Assembly (NCBI GenBank): GCA_025464345.1
Contig: JAODGP010000075.1
Location: 11,934 to 26,585, forward strand
Direction of reading: 5' to 3'
DNA length: 14,652 nt
Origin: Methanosarcinales archaeon
GTDB taxonomy: Archaea > Halobacteriota > Syntropharchaeia > Alkanophagales > Methanospirareceae
Position numbers and translations under genes: made by a program. The notes below the pieces were generated by a model, which was not told the DNA's origin, did not search any database, and worked only from the letters and a program-made list of their open reading frames with translations. Of the stretch, positions 12,002 through 14,652 are shown piece by piece; the stretch's first letter is position 1; each line of letters opens with the position of its first letter.

Positions 12002-12856
12002 ATGAAGCGCAAACTTGCGAGTGTCTGTAACCGTGTTAGAGATCGAGCGTACAGGGAGTACGAGACCATACTGGAGGAAGAAGTGCTGGAACGTGACCTG
12101 CCGGAACATGTGGCTGTGATCATGGATGGCAACAGGCGATTTGCACGAAAACTCGGTATTTCCACGAAGGACGGCTACCTCTATGGTGCGGAAGTGACGG
12201 AACGAGTGATTGAGTGGTGTTTTGAGCTTGGTATAAAGCAGCTCACGATATATGCGTTCTCGGTCGAGAACCTCCATCGTACGGAAGATGAGAAGCAGCA
12301 GCTGTTTGAGCTCATGCGCGTTGAATTTGATAAATTGAGCAGGGATGAACGTGTACACAGCCGTGGTGTGCGGGTGAAGGCGATAGGGAATCTCGAACTG
12401 CTACCTGAGGATGTGAGGGAAGCGATACGTAAGGCGGAACGTGCGACCGAGCGATACAGGCGATACCGGCTATTCATAGCGGTGGCGTACAGTGGCAGGA
12501 TGGAGATAGTGGATTCGGTACGAATAATAGCGAGCATGGTGAAGAGAGGGCTGATAACCGCCGATGAGATAGATGAAGATACAATATCACGCCATCTGTA
12601 TATGGGAGAGCTGGGCGGCGAGGCGAAGATTGCGGTTGATTTGATAATAAGGACGGGTGGCGAGATGCGGCTGAGCAATTTTGTGCCATGGCAGGCTTCG
12701 GGCAATGAGTGTGCGGCTTATTTCTGCGCGCCTTTCTGGCCCGAGTTCAGGCGAATAGACCTGTTAAGAGCGATAAGGACCTATCAGGAGCGAGAGGAGG
12801 AACGGAAGCGATATACCGTGATGAGGATGCTGAAATTAGCGAGAGCGTTCTCATAG
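12002..12856 (+). CDS. uppS: cis-Prenyltransferase (undecaprenyl-diphosphate-synthase family)
   Basis: A 284-residue enzyme that extends an allylic diphosphate with isopentenyl diphosphate in cis configuration to build the polyprenyl carrier for surface glycans and N-glycosylation. Signatures: HVAVIMDGNRRFAR (36-49) with catalytic D42; LTIYAFSVEN (81-90); VAYSGR (161-166); DLIIRTGGEMRLSNFVPWQA (213-232) with R217 and R223; and YFCAPFWPEF (240-249) with E248, a metal ligand in the family. Residues 1-34 form an N-terminal extension longer than in bacterial UppS, common in archaea. It has an SD-like AAGGAGTGA just upstream formed by the DP1 stop region, so it is third in the operon. It overlaps the convergent arfC by 6 bp. 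Confidence 0.96.
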   Translation: MKRKLASVCNRVRDRAYREYETILEEEVLERDLPEHVAVIMDGNRRFARKLGISTKDGYLYGAEVTERVIEWCFELGIKQLTIYAFSVENLHRTEDEKQQLFELMRVEFDKLSRDERVHSRGVRVKAIGNLELLPEDVREAIRKAERATERYRRYRLFIAVAYSGRMEIVDSVRIIASMVKRGLITADEIDEDTISRHLYMGELGGEAKIAVDLIIRTGGEMRLSNFVPWQASGNECAAYFCAPFWPEFRRIDLLRAIRTYQEREEERKRYTVMRMLKLARAFS

Positions 12857-13564
12857 GTCGGTGGTTTCATTATACTTCGGAAGAACGCGCCATCTCAATA
12901 ACACGCCTTCATCCAGTTCTTCCATGCTTATGAGTGCCAGTTGCAATAGCTCGTCCGGGCGAACGAAGCCTGTACCACCCACGGGAGTGGGTGCGCTATC
13001 GCCACCTATTATCATATTGCCGATATAGATATAAATCTCATCAACCAGTCCATGGTAGAGCAGGGACCAGTTGAGCGTACCGCCGCCCTCCACCATCAGC
13101 CTCTTAATACCCTGGCTACGTAACAGATACAGCAGTTTTTCGAGGTCAACCTCGTGCTTACCGCAGACCATGATCTCCGCTTTGTCACCCAGGCGACCTA
13201 TATCCTCAACAATAGCCTGTTCTGAAACTGCGATTATTCGTCTGCCCGTGCCCACATTCAGGATATCCGAATCGGTGGGCGTTCTCGCCAGGCTGTCCAC
13301 GACCACACGCACGGGGTTCTCGGGTAAGCCCGAATTCACTCGTTCTTCACGCCTCTTAGATGATTTCACGGTCAATGATGGGTTATCAGCCAGGACAGTA
13401 CCTATGCCTACCATGATGGCATCACTACTCGCTCTCAGCGAGTCCACACGCTCGAAATCTTCCGTACCGCTTATCCTGAGCTGTTCACGCCTGGCGGTGG
13501 AGACCTTGCCATCTGCGCTCATTGCCATGTTTATGAATACAAAAGGGCGTTTATTCGTATTCAT
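12851..13564 (-). CDS. arfC: 2,5-diamino-6-(ribosylamino)-4(3H)-pyrimidinone 5'-phosphate reductase
   Basis: A 237-residue RibD C-terminal-type reductase that converts the ribosyl side chain of the pyrimidine intermediate to ribityl using NAD(P)H. The product leads to riboflavin and, in these archaea, to the deazaflavin of F420. Blocks: RPFVFINMAMSADGKVS (6-22), the conserved opening; SDAIMVGIGTVLADNPSLTV (47-66), the nucleotide-binding region; VEGGGTLNWSLL (158-169); and VDEIYIYIGNMIIGG (174-188). It lacks the deaminase domain of bacterial RibD, as expected in archaea. I chose the ATG at 13562-13564, 4 bp after the zinc-finger gene's stop; an upstream ATG at 13586-13588 would overlap that gene and add eight residues not typical of the family. 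It is second in a two-gene unit. Confidence 0.95.
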   Translation of the reverse strand: MNTNKRPFVFINMAMSADGKVSTARREQLRISGTEDFERVDSLRASSDAIMVGIGTVLADNPSLTVKSSKRREERVNSGLPENPVRVVVDSLARTPTDSDILNVGTGRRIIAVSEQAIVEDIGRLGDKAEIMVCGKHEVDLEKLLYLLRSQGIKRLMVEGGGTLNWSLLYHGLVDEIYIYIGNMIIGGDSAPTPVGGTGFVRPDELLQLALISMEELDEGVLLRWRVLPKYNETTDL

Positions 13565-13568
13565 GGCA

Positions 13569-13787
13569 TCAGAATATGTCCAGTTCATCGAGGCAGTCGG
13601 GGCACACGGTCTTCTTCTTCACCGCTTCGCCCGTGATGCCGGGCGTTGTAATGCCTTTTATGCGGTGTGCGGGATGTGTGTCCTCTATCTTTACCTCTAT
13701 TGCACATTCATTACAGAGAGGAATACCGCAATTATCGCACCTGAGTGTCGCTTCCCGCTTCTTGCATATACCGCAGGTCGCTTTCAT
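13569..13787 (-). CDS. Small zinc-finger protein with a B-box-like Cys/His array
   Basis: A 72-residue protein with four CxxC pairs: C5/C8, C17/C20, C25/C28 and C62/C65, plus H38 and H41. The order (ATCGICKKREATLRCDNCG, then LCNEC, then HPAHR) is like a B-box or treble-clef zinc finger binding two zinc ions, with a last pair that may complete another site. The start at 13785-13787 is supported by the TATA box about 30 nt upstream and by the first Cys pair following at once; the frame stays open upstream to a TTG but that part lacks protein-like features. Role unknown: protein-protein contact or RNA binding are equally possible. It is co-transcribed with arfC, 4 bp downstream. Confidence 0.75.
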   Translation of the reverse strand: MKATCGICKKREATLRCDNCGIPLCNECAIEVKIEDTHPAHRIKGITTPGITGEAVKKKTVCPDCLDELDIF

Positions 13788-13812
13788 CACAATTGATTCA
13801 GTAGTTCCGAAA

Positions 13813-13824
13813 GTATTTATAAGG
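13813..13824 (-). promoter_or_regulatory. TATA box of the zinc-finger/arfC unit
   Basis: On the minus strand the sequence is CTTATAAATACT, a good TATA match centred about 31 nt upstream of the ATG at 13787. No SD lies in between, so the message is probably leaderless. Confidence 0.55.
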
Positions 13825-13854
13825 ATATGATATCTGCTCAATACCCGGTGGCAT

Positions 13855-13948
13855 AAATCGTTTTGATTCAAATGACAATCTGGCGTGTTATAAATGTTAG
13901 CTTTATCCGCTCGGGTTATTCATTGAGAGTGTAAAATCGTGTTGATTC
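13855..13948. repeat. Direct repeat AAATCGTKTTGATTC, two copies 79 bp apart
   Basis: AAATCGTTTTGATTC (13855-13869) and AAATCGTGTTGATTC (13934-13948) match at 14 of 15 positions in the spacer between the surface-protein gene and the zinc-finger gene. A shorter TTGATTCA is also at 13793-13800. No function is evident; they could be protein-binding sites or remnants of a duplication. Confidence 0.5.
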
Positions 13949-13951
13949 TTC

Positions 13952-14652
13952 TCATCTAATCTGTGATTTATTTTTTCTCTTCCCCTGCATGTTATTATGC
14001 CGCCGCCGCTCCAGCACATAGCCGGTACAGATAAGAGAACCAGCAACTGCGAGCATCGCTATGCGAATCAGCCATGCAAACAACGATGATCCGCCCTCGC
14101 CACCGCCACCGCCGCCTGATGCTCCTCCTGTCGTTACACGCCCTTTCATCAAATAGCCGGTAATTGACTCACCTTTGTATTCACCTATCGCACCTTCTCC
14201 GCTACCTGCTGTTGCTTCTCCTCCGGTACCACCTGCGCCGGGACCTGTGCCAGGTCCTTCTCCTGTGTTAGGTCCAGGTCCTCCCGGACGCAGTTTCCAG
14301 GGGGGTGATTCAACCACCACTCTTACTTTCTCTGTAATATTGTTGTTCGCTTCACCATCGTGACCCTTCCTTATCAATTCCTTTACTTTATCGTCCGGGT
14401 CCACCACAACCGTGACATTGAACTCAATTACACCTGTTGTGTGATGAGCGGGCATTTCTATCTCTAATGTTTTGCTACTTTCCCCCTTTATTGTTATGCC
14501 ATCTGTTATGCTTCCTCCTCCTTCTACACTTATTCCTTCTGGCTCGACCTGATTTCCCTTAGTATCGGTAATATAAACACTCACACTGAAATCTTTCGCC
14601 TTGCTCTTGCCATGGTTGTATATTGTTATGGGTATGGTATATGGAGTGCCGG
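13952..14652 (-). CDS. C-terminal part of a CARDB-type surface protein with a membrane anchor (runs off the window)
   Basis: An open minus-strand frame enters at 14652 and stops at 13952-13954, giving 232 visible residues. Residues 3-115 look like a CARDB/Ig-like adhesion domain: YTIPITIYNHGKSKAKDFSV at the start and EANNNITEKVRVVVE at the end. A Pro/Gly-rich spacer follows (about 121-153), a short segment, then a Gly-rich stretch (about 172-189), a hydrophobic membrane span (about 190-212, LFAWLIRIAMLAVAGSLICT) and a basic tail (RRRHNNMQGKRKNK). This is the plan of an exported protein held by a C-terminal anchor with its domains outside. The internal GTG at 14582-14584 is not the true start because the domain continues upstream in frame. 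The N terminus, signal peptide and any further domains lie outside the window. Confidence 0.85.
   Translation of the reverse strand, partial: GTPYTIPITIYNHGKSKAKDFSVSVYITDTKGNQVEPEGISVEGGGSITDGITIKGESSKTLEIEMPAHHTTGVIEFNVTVVVDPDDKVKELIRKGHDGEANNNITEKVRVVVESPPWKLRPGGPGPNTGEGPGTGPGAGGTGGEATAGSGEGAIGEYKGESITGYLMKGRVTTGGASGGGGGGEGGSSLFAWLIRIAMLAVAGSLICTGYVLERRRHNNMQGKRKNKSQIR

Noticed and set aside
13071..13796. Plus-strand frame of 241 codons opposite arfC and the zinc-finger gene
   Set aside because: It is antisense to two genes with clear motifs and shows no domain; treated as a shadow frame.
1..14652. CRISPR array, tRNA or rRNA genes
   Set aside because: No regularly spaced repeat series of CRISPR length and no cloverleaf or rRNA signatures were seen on either strand.

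Overview
The window is archaeal, most likely from a methanogenic or methane/alkane-oxidising euryarchaeon (an ANME-1 or Syntrophoarchaeum-like lineage would fit; this is inference). The reasons are: MfnB (furan precursor of methanofuran), the small subunit DP1 of the archaeal D-family DNA polymerase, archaeal-type NadM and riboflavin/F420-branch reductase ArfC, a cis-prenyltransferase of archaeal type, and TATA boxes about 25-35 nt upstream of start codons that often lack a Shine-Dalgarno (SD) sequence. An acyl-CoA dehydrogenase next to methanofuran synthesis argues for a lineage with fatty-acyl or alkyl chemistry. There are no rRNA or tRNA genes and no CRISPR array.

Layout. 1-161: 5' end of a minus-strand gene leaving the window. 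162-616: spacer with a decayed IS1-like transposase fragment. 617-2927: three-gene plus-strand operon of a ferredoxin, a PF04008 (adenosine-specific kinase) protein and a corrinoid-activation (RACE/ASKHA) protein; I read it as a module that uses ATP and low-potential electrons to reset corrinoid enzymes. 2893-3798: thiamine-binding MTH1187-family protein and nadM, divergent from one small promoter region. 3799-4088: spacer with repeated ATTATATGACAT boxes and a doubtful small ORF. 4089-6086: fused ChlI/ChlD metal-chelatase motor. 6091-7245: acyl-CoA dehydrogenase (minus). 7281-7901: membrane-anchored tandem OB-fold protein. 7855-8509: trmO and a small helical His-rich protein (minus). 8568-9953: rpiA and mfnB. 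9954-10188: spacer holding a probable structured RNA and/or a 24-residue ORF with an excellent SD. 10189-12856: operon thioredoxin, DP1, uppS. 12851-13787: zinc-finger protein and arfC (minus). 13952-14652: C-terminal part of a CARDB surface protein with a membrane anchor (minus).

Cofactor and coenzyme biology dominates: corrinoid activation, a cobalamin/tetrapyrrole chelatase motor, NAD, thiamine, methanofuran and flavin/F420 precursors. The genome is compact: convergent genes overlap by up to 47 bp, operon genes abut or overlap by 4 bp, and three divergent pairs share promoter regions of only 35-63 bp. Genes at the head of a transcription unit look mostly leaderless, whereas internal genes more often carry SD motifs.

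The most interesting unexplained region is 9954-10188. A leader stem could place an ideal SD (GAGGTGAT) in a loop and its start codon in a stem, and is followed by a long hairpin of up to 11 paired positions in its outer stem that overlaps the tiny reading frame. All statements rest on reading the sequence and on recalled family motifs; no searches were run.
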